Assembly: GCF_042429765.1 (NCBI RefSeq)
Contig: NZ_JBHLZU010000018.1
Span: 744,001 to 808,000, forward strand
DNA length: 64,000 nt
Direction of reading: 5' to 3'
From: Allokutzneria oryzae
GTDB lineage: Bacteria > Actinomycetota > Actinomycetes > Mycobacteriales > Pseudonocardiaceae
Position numbers and translations under genes: made by a program. The notes under the pieces were generated by a model, which was not told where the DNA came from, made no database searches, and saw nothing but the letters and a program-made list of their open reading frames with translations. This document shows positions 17,664 to 26,795 of the stretch, in pieces; position 1 is the first letter of the stretch, and each line of letters starts with the position of its first letter.

Positions 17664-19655
17664 TTGGCCGGTCCGACGGTCGATGAGCTGGTTGCCGACC
17701 ACGACGAGGAACGCCCCGCGCGCCGGCTCACCGGGCGCTGGGAGTTCGGCGTCGGCTTCGCCGCCTTCGCTGTCGCACTGCTCGTGCTCAAGCAGGTGTT
17801 CTTCCCGTTCGGCAAGGGCGGGCAGTACTACCTGATCATTTTCCTCGCGCTGGTGCTGCCCCTGGTTTTCCTGGTCTACCGTCCAGGGTTGTCCCGCTCG
17901 CAACGGCGCGAGCGGGACAATCCGCCGGCGTACGACTGGGTGCTCGCGGCGCTGGCGCTGCTGGTCGGGCTCTACCCGGTGCTCGGTGGGTTCGACGCGT
18001 TCCTCGACCGGCAGGGCTCTCTGTCCACAATGGACATCCTTTGCGGAGCCGTGCTGCTCGTGCTCGTCCTCGAAGCGTGCAGGCGCACCACCGGGCTCGT
18101 GCTCCCCGCCGTCTGCGCCGGCTTTCTGGCCTACGCCTACTACGGCGGATTCCTGCCGCCCAGTTGGACCATCGCGCACGCGGGCATCGACTTCAGCCAG
18201 ATCATCAACGCGCTGTACAACGACGCCAGCGGGTTCTACGGCACTCCGCTCGACGTCGCGGCGACCTACATCGTGCTGTTCACCATCTACGGCGCGATGC
18301 TCGACGTCTCCGGTGCGGGCAAGTTCTTCGTGGACATCAGCTTCGCGACGTTCCGGCGTTCGGCGACCGCGCCCGGCCGCACCACCGCGCTCTCCGGCTT
18401 CCTGCTCGGCACGGTCTCCGGTTCGGGCACCGCGACCACGGTCAGCCTCGGGGCGGTGACCTGGCCGATCCTCAAGCGCGCCGGTTACCCGAGGGAGCAG
18501 GCGGGTGGGCTGCTCGCGGCGTCGGGCATCGGCGCGATCCTGTCCCCGCCGACCCTGGGCGCGGCGGCGTTCATCATCGCCGAGTACCTCCAGGTCTCGT
18601 ACTTCGACGTGCTGCTCTGGGCGCTGCTGCCCACGCTGCTCTACTACCTCGGGATCGTGCTCGCGGTGCAGGCCGACGCCAAGCGGTTCGGCGCGCGTGA
18701 GGTCGAGATCGACACGCCCGGTCCAGGGAAGGTGTTGCTGCGCGGCGGTTATCACTTCGCCTCGCTGGCGATCATCGTGGTGTTCCTGGCGTTGGACATC
18801 CCGCCCTTCGCCGCCGTGGTCTACGCGTCCGCGCTCGCCGCGGTGTTCGCGCTGGTCAGCAAGCTCGTCGCGGGCGGATCCGTCGTGGAGTGGCTGCGCG
18901 AGGTCGCGCTCGCCCTGTCCCGTGGCGTCCGTGGCGCGCTGCCGGTCGTCGCGGTCTGCGCCGCGGCGGGCGTGATCACCTCGACGATCACGAAGACCGG
19001 GCTCGGCCAGGTGCTGTCCTCGGCGCTGGTTGACCTCGCGGGCGCGTTGGCCACCGACGCCACGGTCGTGCTGCTGCTGACCGTGCTGTTCTCGGCGATC
19101 GCGGTCGGAGTGCTCGGCCTCGCGGTGCCGGTGACCGCCTCGTTCATCATCGCGTGGGTGGTGCTCGGCCCAGCCATGGCGACGCTCGGCGTCGAAGCGC
19201 CGGAACGCGCGATGTTCCTGTTCTACTACGCGGTCCTGTCCGAGGTGACGCCACCGACCGCGCTCGCGGCCGTGGCAGCGGCGGCGATCACCGGTGGTTC
19301 GGTGATGCGCACGATGTGGCAGACGTGGAAGTACACGCTGCCCGCGTTCCTCGTGCCGATCGCGTTCGTGCTGACCGACAACGGCGCGGCCTTGTTGCTG
19401 CAGAAGCCTTTCCTGGACACCGTGTGGGTGTTCGGGGTGTCGGTGCTCGGAGTGGCAGCGCTGTCGGTGACCACCGGCGGCTGGCTGTTCGGTCCCGCGC
19501 GGTGGCCGGAACGCGCGCTGTGCGCCGTCGCCGCGCTGATGCTGCTCTACCTCCAGCCACTGGTGGTGTCCATCGGCCTCGCTGTGCTGGTCGCGGCCGT
19601 GGTGCTGCACCTGGCCACGCGGCGTCGAAACGAGGGAGTTGACGTTGATGCGTAA
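17664..19655 (+). CDS. TRAP transporter fused permease (TAXI type, DctQM)
   Basis: A 663-residue membrane protein with about 16 hydrophobic helices. It fuses the small DctQ-like and large DctM-like TRAP subunits, as usual for TAXI systems. Family segments include GTVSGSGTATTVSLGAVTWP (~250), LLAASGIGAILSPPTLGAAA and LSEVTPPTALAAVAAAAITG (~530). It drives solute uptake with a cation gradient together with the binding protein encoded next. The start is TTG at 17664 with GGAGG 6 bp upstream; no better start is in frame nearby. Confidence 0.9.
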   Translation: MAGPTVDELVADHDEERPARRLTGRWEFGVGFAAFAVALLVLKQVFFPFGKGGQYYLIIFLALVLPLVFLVYRPGLSRSQRRERDNPPAYDWVLAALALLVGLYPVLGGFDAFLDRQGSLSTMDILCGAVLLVLVLEACRRTTGLVLPAVCAGFLAYAYYGGFLPPSWTIAHAGIDFSQIINALYNDASGFYGTPLDVAATYIVLFTIYGAMLDVSGAGKFFVDISFATFRRSATAPGRTTALSGFLLGTVSGSGTATTVSLGAVTWPILKRAGYPREQAGGLLAASGIGAILSPPTLGAAAFIIAEYLQVSYFDVLLWALLPTLLYYLGIVLAVQADAKRFGAREVEIDTPGPGKVLLRGGYHFASLAIIVVFLALDIPPFAAVVYASALAAVFALVSKLVAGGSVVEWLREVALALSRGVRGALPVVAVCAAAGVITSTITKTGLGQVLSSALVDLAGALATDATVVLLLTVLFSAIAVGVLGLAVPVTASFIIAWVVLGPAMATLGVEAPERAMFLFYYAVLSEVTPPTALAAVAAAAITGGSVMRTMWQTWKYTLPAFLVPIAFVLTDNGAALLLQKPFLDTVWVFGVSVLGVAALSVTTGGWLFGPARWPERALCAVAALMLLYLQPLVVSIGLAVLVAAVVLHLATRRRNEGVDVDA

Positions 19656-20625
19656 GAGCTTGGTGGCACTCGCCGCGGTGGCCCTGCTGGCGACGGGCTG
19701 TGGCGGCAAACGTGTCGACACCAGTGCGGGAGCCGACCCCAACGCGGCGGGCTGCGTCGCGGCGGACGGCAGGCTCACCATCGCCACGGGCAACGCGGGC
19801 GGCGTGTACTACGTGGTCGGTGGCGGCCTGGCGCAGCTGATCAGCAACAACACCAAGGTGCGCGCGACCGCCGCGGAGACCGGCGCGTCCGTGCAGAACG
19901 TCCAGCAGCTCGTGGCCGGTGACTACGACATCGCCTTCTCGCTGGCCGACACGGCGGCGGACGCGGTGGCGGGCAAGGACTCCTTCGCTGGCAAGCCGCA
20001 GAAGATCCAGGCACTGACCCGGATCTACCCGAACTACACCCAGGTCGTGGTGCGCGCGGACTCCGGCATCAACTCGATCGCCGACATGCGCGGCAAGCGG
20101 ATCTCCACCGGCTCCCCCAAGTCCGGCACGGAGCTGATCGCCAACCGGTTGTTGCAGGCGGCGGGGCTCGACCCGGCCAAGGACGTGCGGGCGCAGCGGC
20201 TGGACCTGAACAAGACCATCGACGGGATGAAGGACGGCACTCTCGACGGGCTGGTGTGGTCCGGTGGCCTGCCGACCGCGCAGCTCACCGACCTGACGAC
20301 CTCGATGCGGGAGCGCGTGCGCTTCGTCGACACCACGCCGCTGCTGGAGCCGCTGAAGAAGATCAACCCGGTCTACGACGCGGGCACCATCCCGGCCGCG
20401 ACCTACAAGCAGGCCAAGGACGTCCCGACCATCGTGGTGCCGAACCTGTTGCTGGTGCGGGAGGACTTCCCGGTCGGCACCGCCTGCGCGATCACGAAGC
20501 TGATCTTCGACAAGCGCGCGGAGCTGGAGAAGGTGCACCCGGCGGCCAAGGACATCCTCCGCGAGAAGGCGTCCACGACCGCTCCGGTGCAGCTCCACCC
20601 CGGCGCCAGGCAGGCGCTCAGCTAG
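19648..20625 (+). CDS. TAXI family TRAP transporter solute-binding lipoprotein
   Basis: A 325-residue lipoprotein; the lipobox is LLATGC at residues ~15-20. The TAXI pattern is seen in LTIATGNAGGVYYVVGGGLA (~50), ETGASVQNVQQLVAGDYDIA and FAGKPQKIQALTRIYPNYTQ. It binds the solute outside the membrane and delivers it to the permease encoded just upstream; its ATG overlaps the permease gene by 8 bp. The substrate of TAXI systems (often glutamate or other organic acids) cannot be read here. Confidence 0.92.
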   Translation: MRKSLVALAAVALLATGCGGKRVDTSAGADPNAAGCVAADGRLTIATGNAGGVYYVVGGGLAQLISNNTKVRATAAETGASVQNVQQLVAGDYDIAFSLADTAADAVAGKDSFAGKPQKIQALTRIYPNYTQVVVRADSGINSIADMRGKRISTGSPKSGTELIANRLLQAAGLDPAKDVRAQRLDLNKTIDGMKDGTLDGLVWSGGLPTAQLTDLTTSMRERVRFVDTTPLLEPLKKINPVYDAGTIPAATYKQAKDVPTIVVPNLLLVREDFPVGTACAITKLIFDKRAELEKVHPAAKDILREKASTTAPVQLHPGARQALS

Positions 20626-20802
20626 CTCCCGCGCGCCCTGACCACCCTGGCCAGGGTTTTCGCGTTTTGTAGCCTTATTGCGCAAAAGAGCGCTCCCATT
20701 TCGCGTTATGGCTACAAAACGCGAACGGGAGGGGGGCGTCCCCGGATGAGGGTGCGGCGACTCGGTGAGGTGGTGTCGCTACGCGCGGGACGAGGGGTCT
20801 AG
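20622..20802. mobile_element. MITE-like palindromic element, copy B
   Basis: The gap between convergent genes contains a second copy of the hairpin seen at 6199-6267. The arms are TTCGCGTTTTGTAGCC (20659-20674) and GGCTACAAAACGCGAA (20710-20725), and the loop shares AAAGAGCGCTCCCATTTCGC with copy A. GTCACC of copy A is GTAGCC here, with the matching change on the other arm. CTAG is present at both edges and includes the stop codons of the two flanking genes. Terminal repeats are not well preserved, so the outer limits are uncertain. Confidence 0.5.
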
Positions 20803-21368
20803 CTGCGCGGGTTGCGGCCGACGAGGGCGATGAGCTTCGTCTGCGGATCGGCGTCGTCGGGGACCTGGACCGGGGCTGCGAAGATGCCGGAGTCCTGCCA
20901 CTTGAAGACCTCCGGCCGCATCACCGCGTAGACCGCCTCGGCGAGCTCGGCGTCGAGCGCGTCGTCGTCACCGATCGCCTTCGCCAGGTCCCAGGCGTGC
21001 ACCGTGAGGTCCAGGGTCATCTGCCAGCCGTAGTCCTTCGCCGGGATCCGACCGAAGCTGACCTCGACCTCGTCGTCCAGCGCGTCCGGCCGCTCGAAGG
21101 CGCCGCGCGCCTTCTCCGCCGCGCGCTGCCACACCCCGACCGGGTCGTCGCCGAGCTGGTCGCCGTCGAAGCGGTCACCCACCTCGGCGGTGGTCGCTCC
21201 ACGCAGCAGCAGCGGGGCCCACAACTGCTCGCCGACGAGATGGTTGACCAGGTCGCGCACTGTCCACTCGGTGCACGGGGTCGGCAAGCTCCACTGGTCC
21301 GCACGCACCAGGTGGACTCGTCGGTCGAACTCCTCCATCGCGCGGTCGTGCGCCTCCAGCAGCTCCAT
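20799..21368 (-). CDS. TIGR03086/DinB-like metal-binding family protein
   Basis: A 189-residue four-helix-bundle protein of the maleylpyruvate-isomerase N-terminal/DinB superfamily. The typical opening (LLEAHDRAMEEFDRRVHLV, then W-S-L-PTPCTEWTVRDLVNHLVGE) is present. A later histidine lies in the D-L-T-V-HAWDLAKA segment; in relatives the three histidines bind a divalent metal. It probably works as a thiol-dependent (mycothiol) enzyme, but no substrate can be named. A 190-bp gap upstream contains a perfect DnaA-box-like sequence at 21511-21519. Confidence 0.8.
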   Translation of the reverse strand: MELLEAHDRAMEEFDRRVHLVRADQWSLPTPCTEWTVRDLVNHLVGEQLWAPLLLRGATTAEVGDRFDGDQLGDDPVGVWQRAAEKARGAFERPDALDDEVEVSFGRIPAKDYGWQMTLDLTVHAWDLAKAIGDDDALDAELAEAVYAVMRPEVFKWQDSGIFAAPVQVPDDADPQTKLIALVGRNPRS

Positions 21369-21559
21369 GGCCCTTACCCCATCAGCGCCAGCCGCACTAC
21401 GCCACTCGACGCGCCAAGGGCTTCGCGTAGAGCACCGAACAGACTCCGCGCCGTAGCCGTCCAACCGGGACGGTGGCTCCAACCGGCAGTGCCCACTCCG
21501 ACATATCCACTGTGGACAAGTCGGAAACCAGGCGCAGTCAAGGGATGTGCTTGGTGAAG

Positions 21560-22408
21560 TCAAGCCTGGATGGCACCCGTCAAGTGTGGACCACGCTTCG
21601 AGCGGACGGAGAACTCCCAGTCCGAGCCGTGCCGGGCAGACCGGAACTCCACTGAGGACGGCAGCAGCACGGGCAGCTTGAAGCGGACGTCCACTGTGAA
21701 GGCGTCGGGCAACCGGCCGGAGAACGCGGCGAGGCAGTGCGCCTTGGTCCACATGCCGTGCGCGATCGCCCTGGGGAAGCCGAAGAGCCGCGCGGTGATC
21801 TTGCGGAGGTGGATCGGGTTGTGGTCCCCCGACACCGCCGCGTACCGCCGTCCCAGGTCGGACCCGGTGTGCCACACCGCCGACGGCGCGGGCAGCTCCT
21901 CCACTTCGGACGATGAGGGCGAGGCCGAGGAGGACGACGTCGTCCGCCGCAGGTAGGTGCTCACGCCCTCCCACACGACGTCCTCCCCCACCGCGGCCTC
22001 GGACATCACGTCGAACTGCTGTCCGCGCTCGTGCTCCCGCAACGAGTCCGCCCACACGCGCAGCCGGAGCCGTTCCCCCGCCGAGACCGGACGGTGCTGG
22101 GTGATCCGGTTGTTCACGTGCACCAGGCCCGGCAGCCGGAACGGGAAACCGCGATCGGTCATCAGCCGCACCGCCAGCGGGAACGCCAGCACGTGCGGGT
22201 AGGTCGCCGGCAGCACGTCACCGGTGCCGAAGCCGCACACCTCGTTGTACGAAGCCAGCGCCGCGCGGTCGATCACCACCTCCGGCCGCACGTACTCCAC
22301 GCCGGGCAGCTCGGAGCCTCGCCCGCCGAAGCTCAACGCCGCCTTGGGGTACAGCAGCCCGAGGCTGGGCGTGCTGTGCAGCTTGCGAACCGTCCGGACC
22401 ACCGTCAT
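21560..22408 (-). CDS. htdX: MaoC-type 3-hydroxyacyl dehydratase (HtdX-like)
   Basis: A 282-residue double hot-dog dehydratase. The C-terminal hot-dog carries the hydratase-2 motif SGDHNPIHLRKITARLFGFP (~195-214), with AHGMWTKA after it. The N-terminal hot-dog lacks this motif, as in mycobacterial HtdX. It would hydrate or dehydrate acyl-thioesters. Its ATG overlaps the fabG4 stop by one base (TGATG), so the two are coupled. The same order (dehydratase, FabG4, divergent FadA2) is known as Rv0241c-Rv0243. Confidence 0.88.
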   Translation of the reverse strand: MTVVRTVRKLHSTPSLGLLYPKAALSFGGRGSELPGVEYVRPEVVIDRAALASYNEVCGFGTGDVLPATYPHVLAFPLAVRLMTDRGFPFRLPGLVHVNNRITQHRPVSAGERLRLRVWADSLREHERGQQFDVMSEAAVGEDVVWEGVSTYLRRTTSSSSASPSSSEVEELPAPSAVWHTGSDLGRRYAAVSGDHNPIHLRKITARLFGFPRAIAHGMWTKAHCLAAFSGRLPDAFTVDVRFKLPVLLPSSVEFRSARHGSDWEFSVRSKRGPHLTGAIQA

Positions 22409-23745
22409 CACGCCCCCAACAGGCTCTGGCCGCAGACGCGGACCACGTTGCCGTTGACCCCCGCCGATCCGGGATTCGCGTACCACGCAATGGTTTCCGC
22501 GACGTCGACCGGCAGGCCGCCCTGGGCGAGACTGCTCACCCGGCGCCCCATCTCCCTTGTCACCAAAGGAATCGAGGCGGTCATCCTCGTCTCGATGAAG
22601 CCGGGGGCCACCGCGTTGATCGTGCCGCCGGAGCGGGCGAGGACCGGTGCCAGCGACTGCACCATGCCGATCACCCCGGCCTTGGAGGTCGCGTAGTTGG
22701 TCTGCCCGAAGTTGCCGGCGATCCCGGCGATCGAGGACACGCCGATGATTCGCCCACCCGGCCGCAGCGCGCCGTCCAGCACCGCGTCGTTGATCCGCTC
22801 CTGCGCGGAGAGGTTGACCGCGAGCACCGAGTCCCACCGCTGGTCGTCCATCTTGCCGAGCGTCTTGTCGCGCAGGATCCCCGCGTTGTGCACCACGACG
22901 TCCACGCCGCCGTGCCGTTGCGCGAGGTGCTCGGCGATCTTGGCGGGGGAGTCAGGGGCGGTGATGTCGAGCTGGAGCGTGCTGCCGCCGATCCGGTTGG
23001 CCACCTCGGCGAGCTCGTCACCCTGGGCCGGAACATCAAGGCACACAACGGAAGCGCCATCGCGGGCGAGCAGCTCGGAGATGGCGGCGCCGATCCCCCG
23101 CGACGCGCCGGTGACCAGCGCGGTCTTCCCGGCGAGCGGGCGGTCCCAGTCCTCCGGCTCGGTCACCTCGGCCACGCCGACCCGCACGACCTGGCCGGAG
23201 ACGAAGGCGGACCGGTCGGAGGCGAAGAACCGCAGGGTGCTCGCGATGCCGTCCTCGGCGCCGGGGGAGACGTAGACGAGCTGAGCGGTCGCGCCGCGCT
23301 TGATCTCCTTGGCCAGCGAGCGGGTGAAGCCCTCGATGGCCCGCTGCGCGGTCGCCTCCGTTGTGCTGCCCGCGTCCTCCGGCGGGGTGGCCAGCACGAT
23401 CACCCGTCCGCAGGAGTCCAGCCGCCGGATCACCGGGTGGAAGAACCGGTGCAGGTCCTGGAGCTGGGCGCTGTCGCCGATCCCGGTGGCGTCGAAGACC
23501 AGGACCGCGAAGCGGGAGTCGCCTTCGGGGGCCGTCGTCACCACGTCGGCTCCCGCCGAGGTGAGCACGCTCGCGGCGGCCTTGGCGAGCCGCCCGCCGC
23601 CCGAGCTGCCGACAAGAACCTGACCTGCTACAACAGGGTCACCGGGCCGGTATCTGCGCAGCTTCGCCGGACTGGGAAGGCCGAGCTTGCGCACGAGCAC
23701 CCGCCCGAGCGGAGAGGTGCTGAACCGCTGGTACCGATCCGCCAT
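22408..23745 (-). CDS. fabG4: high-molecular-weight 3-oxoacyl-ACP/CoA reductase (FabG4-like)
   Basis: A 445-residue two-domain SDR. The N-terminal ~200 residues form a flavodoxin-like, degenerate Rossmann domain. The C-terminal catalytic domain has TGASRGIGAAISELLARDGA (~218-237), the NAG motif (VVHNAGILRDKTL), catalytic SSIAGIAGNFGQTNYATSKA (~345; S, Y, K intact) and AVAPGFIETRM. It reduces 3-oxoacyl thioesters with NADH. The ATG at 23745 is preceded by the operator shared with fadA2. Confidence 0.92.
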   Translation of the reverse strand: MADRYQRFSTSPLGRVLVRKLGLPSPAKLRRYRPGDPVVAGQVLVGSSGGGRLAKAAASVLTSAGADVVTTAPEGDSRFAVLVFDATGIGDSAQLQDLHRFFHPVIRRLDSCGRVIVLATPPEDAGSTTEATAQRAIEGFTRSLAKEIKRGATAQLVYVSPGAEDGIASTLRFFASDRSAFVSGQVVRVGVAEVTEPEDWDRPLAGKTALVTGASRGIGAAISELLARDGASVVCLDVPAQGDELAEVANRIGGSTLQLDITAPDSPAKIAEHLAQRHGGVDVVVHNAGILRDKTLGKMDDQRWDSVLAVNLSAQERINDAVLDGALRPGGRIIGVSSIAGIAGNFGQTNYATSKAGVIGMVQSLAPVLARSGGTINAVAPGFIETRMTASIPLVTREMGRRVSSLAQGGLPVDVAETIAWYANPGSAGVNGNVVRVCGQSLLGA

Positions 23746-23755
23746 GTGACGCTCC

Positions 23756-23786
23756 CTACTCACCAGTAAGACTACTCATCGGTAGG
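23756..23786. promoter_or_regulatory. double operator between fabG4 and fadA2
   Basis: Two direct copies 16 bp apart: CTACTCACCAGTAAG (23756-23770) and CTACTCATCGGTAGG (23772-23786). Each is an imperfect palindrome of the form YTAC-YCAYSR-GTAR. The site sits between divergent starts and should control both. A perfect palindrome of the same form precedes fadE5 (50721-50734). A TetR-type repressor is likely; none is adjacent. Confidence 0.65.
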
Positions 23787-23826
23787 TTATGCTCGAAGGG
23801 TATCCCCGCAACCGCTGGAGGGGCAC

Positions 23827-25122
23827 ATGGCCGGGACCACACGCCGCGTGGCGATCGTCGGGGGGAACCGGATCCCGTTCGCGAGATCCAACGGCCCCTA
23901 CGCCTCGGCATCGAACCAGGACATGTTCACCGCCGCGCTCGACGGCCTCGTCGGCCGGTTCGGGCTCCAGGGTGAGCGGGTCGGCGAGGTGGTCGCGGGC
24001 GCCGTGCTCAAGCACAGCCGCGACTTCAACCTGGCGCGGGAGAGCGTGCTCGGCAGCAGGCTGTCGCCGCACACCCCGGCCTACGACATCCAGCAGGCGT
24101 GCGGCACCGGCCTCGAAGCCGCGATCCTGGTCGCCAACAAGATCGCGCTCGGCCAGATCGACTCCGGTATCGCAGGGGGAGTCGACACCACCAGCGACGC
24201 GCCGATCGGCGTGAACGAGGACCTGCGCAAACTGCTGCTGAGGTTCAACTCCGCGAAGAGCCTCGGCGAGCGGTTGAAGCTGGTGCCGCGCCTGCGCCCC
24301 GGTCACGTCATCCCCGACATCCCGCGCAACGGTGAACCGCGCACCGGGCTGTCCATGGGGGAGCACGCCGCGATCACCGCCAAGGAGTGGGAGATCTCGC
24401 GGCAGGACCAGGACGAGCTCGCCGCGGCCAGCCACCGCAAGCTCGCGGTCGCCTACGAGTGCGGTTTCTTCGACGACCTGCTCACGCCGTTCCTCGGCCT
24501 GACGCGGGACCAGAACCTCCGCCCGGACTCCACAGTGGACAAGCTCGCGAAGCTGAAGCCGGTGTTCGGCACGAAGTCCAAGGAGCTTGGCGGCGAGGCG
24601 ACGATGACGGCGGGCAACTCCACACCGCTCTCCGACGGAGCCTCCACCGTGCTGCTGGCCAGCGAGGAGTGGGCGGAGCAGCGCAGACTTCCGGTGCTGG
24701 CCTACTTCACGCACTGCGAGACCGCCGCCGTTGACTTCGTGCACGGCGGTGAGGGGCTGCTCATGGCGCCGACCTACGCGGTGCCCAGGATGCTCGCGCG
24801 CGCCGGGCTGGAACTCGGCGACTTCGACTTCTACGAGATTCACGAGGCGTTCGCGTCGCAAGTGCTCGCCACCCTCAAGGCGTGGGAGGACCCGGGCTAC
24901 TGCAAGGAGAAGCTCGGCCTCGACGCCCCGCTCGGCTCGATCGACCGCGCCAGGCTCAACGTCAACGGCTCCTCGCTGGCTGCGGGCCACCCCTTCGCGG
25001 CGACCGGCGGGCGCATCGTCGCCACGCTGGCGAAGCTGTTGGCGGAGAAGGGCTCCGGACGTGGTCTGATCTCGATCTGCGCCGCTGGCGGACAGGGCGT
25101 CACCGCGATTCTCGAACGCTGA
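23827..25122 (+). CDS. fadA2: acetyl-CoA C-acyltransferase (thiolase, FadA2-like)
   Basis: A 431-residue thiolase. The nucleophilic cysteine lies in IQQACGTGLEAAILVANKIA (~93), the histidine in YEIHEAFASQVLATLK (~340) and the second active-site cysteine in ISICAAGGQGVTAI near the C-terminus. The substrate loop region NVNGSSLAAGHPFAATGGRI (~378) is typical. It cleaves 3-ketoacyl-CoA in beta-oxidation. It is divergent from the fabG4-htdX operon and shares its operator. Confidence 0.95.
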   Translation: MAGTTRRVAIVGGNRIPFARSNGPYASASNQDMFTAALDGLVGRFGLQGERVGEVVAGAVLKHSRDFNLARESVLGSRLSPHTPAYDIQQACGTGLEAAILVANKIALGQIDSGIAGGVDTTSDAPIGVNEDLRKLLLRFNSAKSLGERLKLVPRLRPGHVIPDIPRNGEPRTGLSMGEHAAITAKEWEISRQDQDELAAASHRKLAVAYECGFFDDLLTPFLGLTRDQNLRPDSTVDKLAKLKPVFGTKSKELGGEATMTAGNSTPLSDGASTVLLASEEWAEQRRLPVLAYFTHCETAAVDFVHGGEGLLMAPTYAVPRMLARAGLELGDFDFYEIHEAFASQVLATLKAWEDPGYCKEKLGLDAPLGSIDRARLNVNGSSLAAGHPFAATGGRIVATLAKLLAEKGSGRGLISICAAGGQGVTAILER

Positions 25123-25373
25123 CCGCTGGCGGTGATGGGTTACCAGGAGGCGTGGGCGGGTAGGTCCACCGGTGGCACCATCGACCGATGGTGAAGTCCG
25201 GTCGCTCCCGGTGCGAGACGCGCGCTTCGTGGTGATCTCGTTCTGGCAGAACCCGGTGGACGACCGGGCGGACGTCACCGAGGCGGCACCGCTCGGCTGA
25301 TGCTCTTTCCGAGCCGGTGCCGGGTAGCGCGCTCTACCCGGCGCCGGCTTCCCGCCGTCCGTCCTCGTGCCGG

Positions 25374-25991
25374 CTACTCCAGCAGCACCCACGTCGTCGT
25401 GCACTGGACCGACACCGTGACCGGCTGCGGCTCCAGCTTCAGCTCCCTGGTGTCCGGCGTGAAGGACGCGACGGAGGTCGCCCCGTAGGCCATCCGTTCC
25501 ACCGACCCGCCGTAGGAGTCGTTGCCGTCGGTGATCCGCAGCAGCGGCCCGAGCCGCACGCCCAGCGCCGCCGCGTATCCCTGCGCCCGTCGCCGCGCGT
25601 CCTCGACCGCGTGGTGCTGGGCCTCGGCGACCGCCTCCGTCCGGTCCGACAGCTCCCAGTCCGGTCCGTTCAGCCAGGCTGGCTCCGCCGCGATCAACGC
25701 CCCGAGCAGCTCGTCGAGCTGTTCCCGGTCGGTCACCCGCACCGAGTAGTACTGCTCGGCCCCCGAACCGACCCGCTGTCCGTTCTCCCAGTTGGTGTGC
25801 ACCGAAAGGCGCCGCGAGCGGACCTCGACACCCTCGCGGTCCAGCAACGGCTCGACCCGCGAGATCCGCGAGGTCAGCTCGTTCACCGCGGCGGTGCGGT
25901 CCTGCCCGTTCGCGCTGTAGGAGACCCACAGCTGCGCCCGATCGGCGATGCGTTCGACTTCCCCGGTCCCTTTGGTCACAACTTCAGCCAC
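25374..25991 (-). CDS. SIMPL domain-containing protein (DUF541)
   Basis: A 205-residue protein covering one SIMPL/DUF541 domain: VVTKGTGEVERIADRAQLWV at the N-terminus, the long central helix SDRTEAVAEAQHHAVEDARR and RAQGYAAALGVRLGPLLRIT, then a C-terminal strand LEPQPVTVSVQCTTTWVL. No signal peptide is visible, unlike many family members. The GTG at 25991 fits the domain start. Role unknown. The 25123-25373 gap before it holds only a 42-codon GTG-initiated open frame (25172-25300) that I cannot support as a gene. Confidence 0.82.
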   Translation of the reverse strand: MAEVVTKGTGEVERIADRAQLWVSYSANGQDRTAAVNELTSRISRVEPLLDREGVEVRSRRLSVHTNWENGQRVGSGAEQYYSVRVTDREQLDELLGALIAAEPAWLNGPDWELSDRTEAVAEAQHHAVEDARRRAQGYAAALGVRLGPLLRITDGNDSYGGSVERMAYGATSVASFTPDTRELKLEPQPVTVSVQCTTTWVLLE

Positions 25992-26120
25992 GCGACCCAC
26001 CCAACCCCTGTTCCGCCGCCGCCGCAACGACGGGCGTTCGGCGGAACTTGAGGGCTTGGTCGCAACTGTGCGAGAAATCGCTTGCGGGCCACCAGAACCG
26101 CGCTCACACGTCCTGACTGC

Positions 26121-26627
26121 ATGAGCGAAGACCTGCGGATCAGGGCTGCCGATCTCGCTGACCTCGACGATCTCTCGGAGATCCAGACCAGGGCGCGTGC
26201 CTCGTACTACCGCGGCTACGTCGACGAGCGGGTTCTCGTCGACCCCGAGCAGGCCGCCGTGCGCAGAGGCGTCATCGAGGGGTTCCTCTACTCACCGGAC
26301 CAGGCCCTGCTGTGCGCCGAGCTGGCAGGGCGGGTGGTCGGCTTCGCCGCGGCGGGACCGAGCCACGACCCGGACGCGGACCCGGCGCAGATCGGCGAGC
26401 TCTACTCGCTGTACGTGGAACCGCCGAGCTGGCGCCGCGGCATCGGCGGCGAGCTGCTGCGGGCGGCGGTCAGCAGGCTCCGGGTCTCCTTCGGCTACCT
26501 GACGCTGTGGGTCTGGGAGCACAACACGCGGGCCCGATCCTTCTTCTCCGGGCGTGGCTGGTGGCTGGACGAGGCCGCGCGCAGGCCGGACTGCCCGAGC
26601 TTCGTCCGCTACCAACGGCACCTGTGA
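26121..26627 (+). CDS. GNAT family N-acetyltransferase
   Basis: A 168-residue acetyltransferase. The acetyl-CoA motif A is LYSLYVEPPSWRRGIGGELL (~95-114), with R/Q-x-x-G-x-G/A as RRGIGG. Motif B is TLWVWEHNTRARSFFSGRGW (~133-152). The acceptor substrate cannot be inferred. It is a single gene, divergent from the SIMPL gene. Confidence 0.88.
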   Translation: MSEDLRIRAADLADLDDLSEIQTRARASYYRGYVDERVLVDPEQAAVRRGVIEGFLYSPDQALLCAELAGRVVGFAAAGPSHDPDADPAQIGELYSLYVEPPSWRRGIGGELLRAAVSRLRVSFGYLTLWVWEHNTRARSFFSGRGWWLDEAARRPDCPSFVRYQRHL

Positions 26628-26795
26628 GGGGACGATCGGCGTCATGCCCCGTTTGGCGGATGATCATGCGGTCGTAACCCGCATCGGCCCGTTACTTGTC
26701 CGGTCGGTGAGCCACCTCACCGGATAATCGGGTGTCAAACCTCGAATCCTGGTGCATACTTGTGTTGTCACACCGACACCGAAGCCTTCAAGGGG

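Noticed and set aside
17562..19793. Long minus-strand open frame (743 codons) opposite the TRAP permease
   Set aside because: It is antisense to a clear 663-residue TRAP protein; its product is Arg/Gly/His-rich low complexity with no domain, typical of high-GC shadow frames.
25172..25300. Small 42-codon gene before the SIMPL gene
   Set aside because: The peptide is protein-like in part but has no convincing RBS or family; possibly a remnant.
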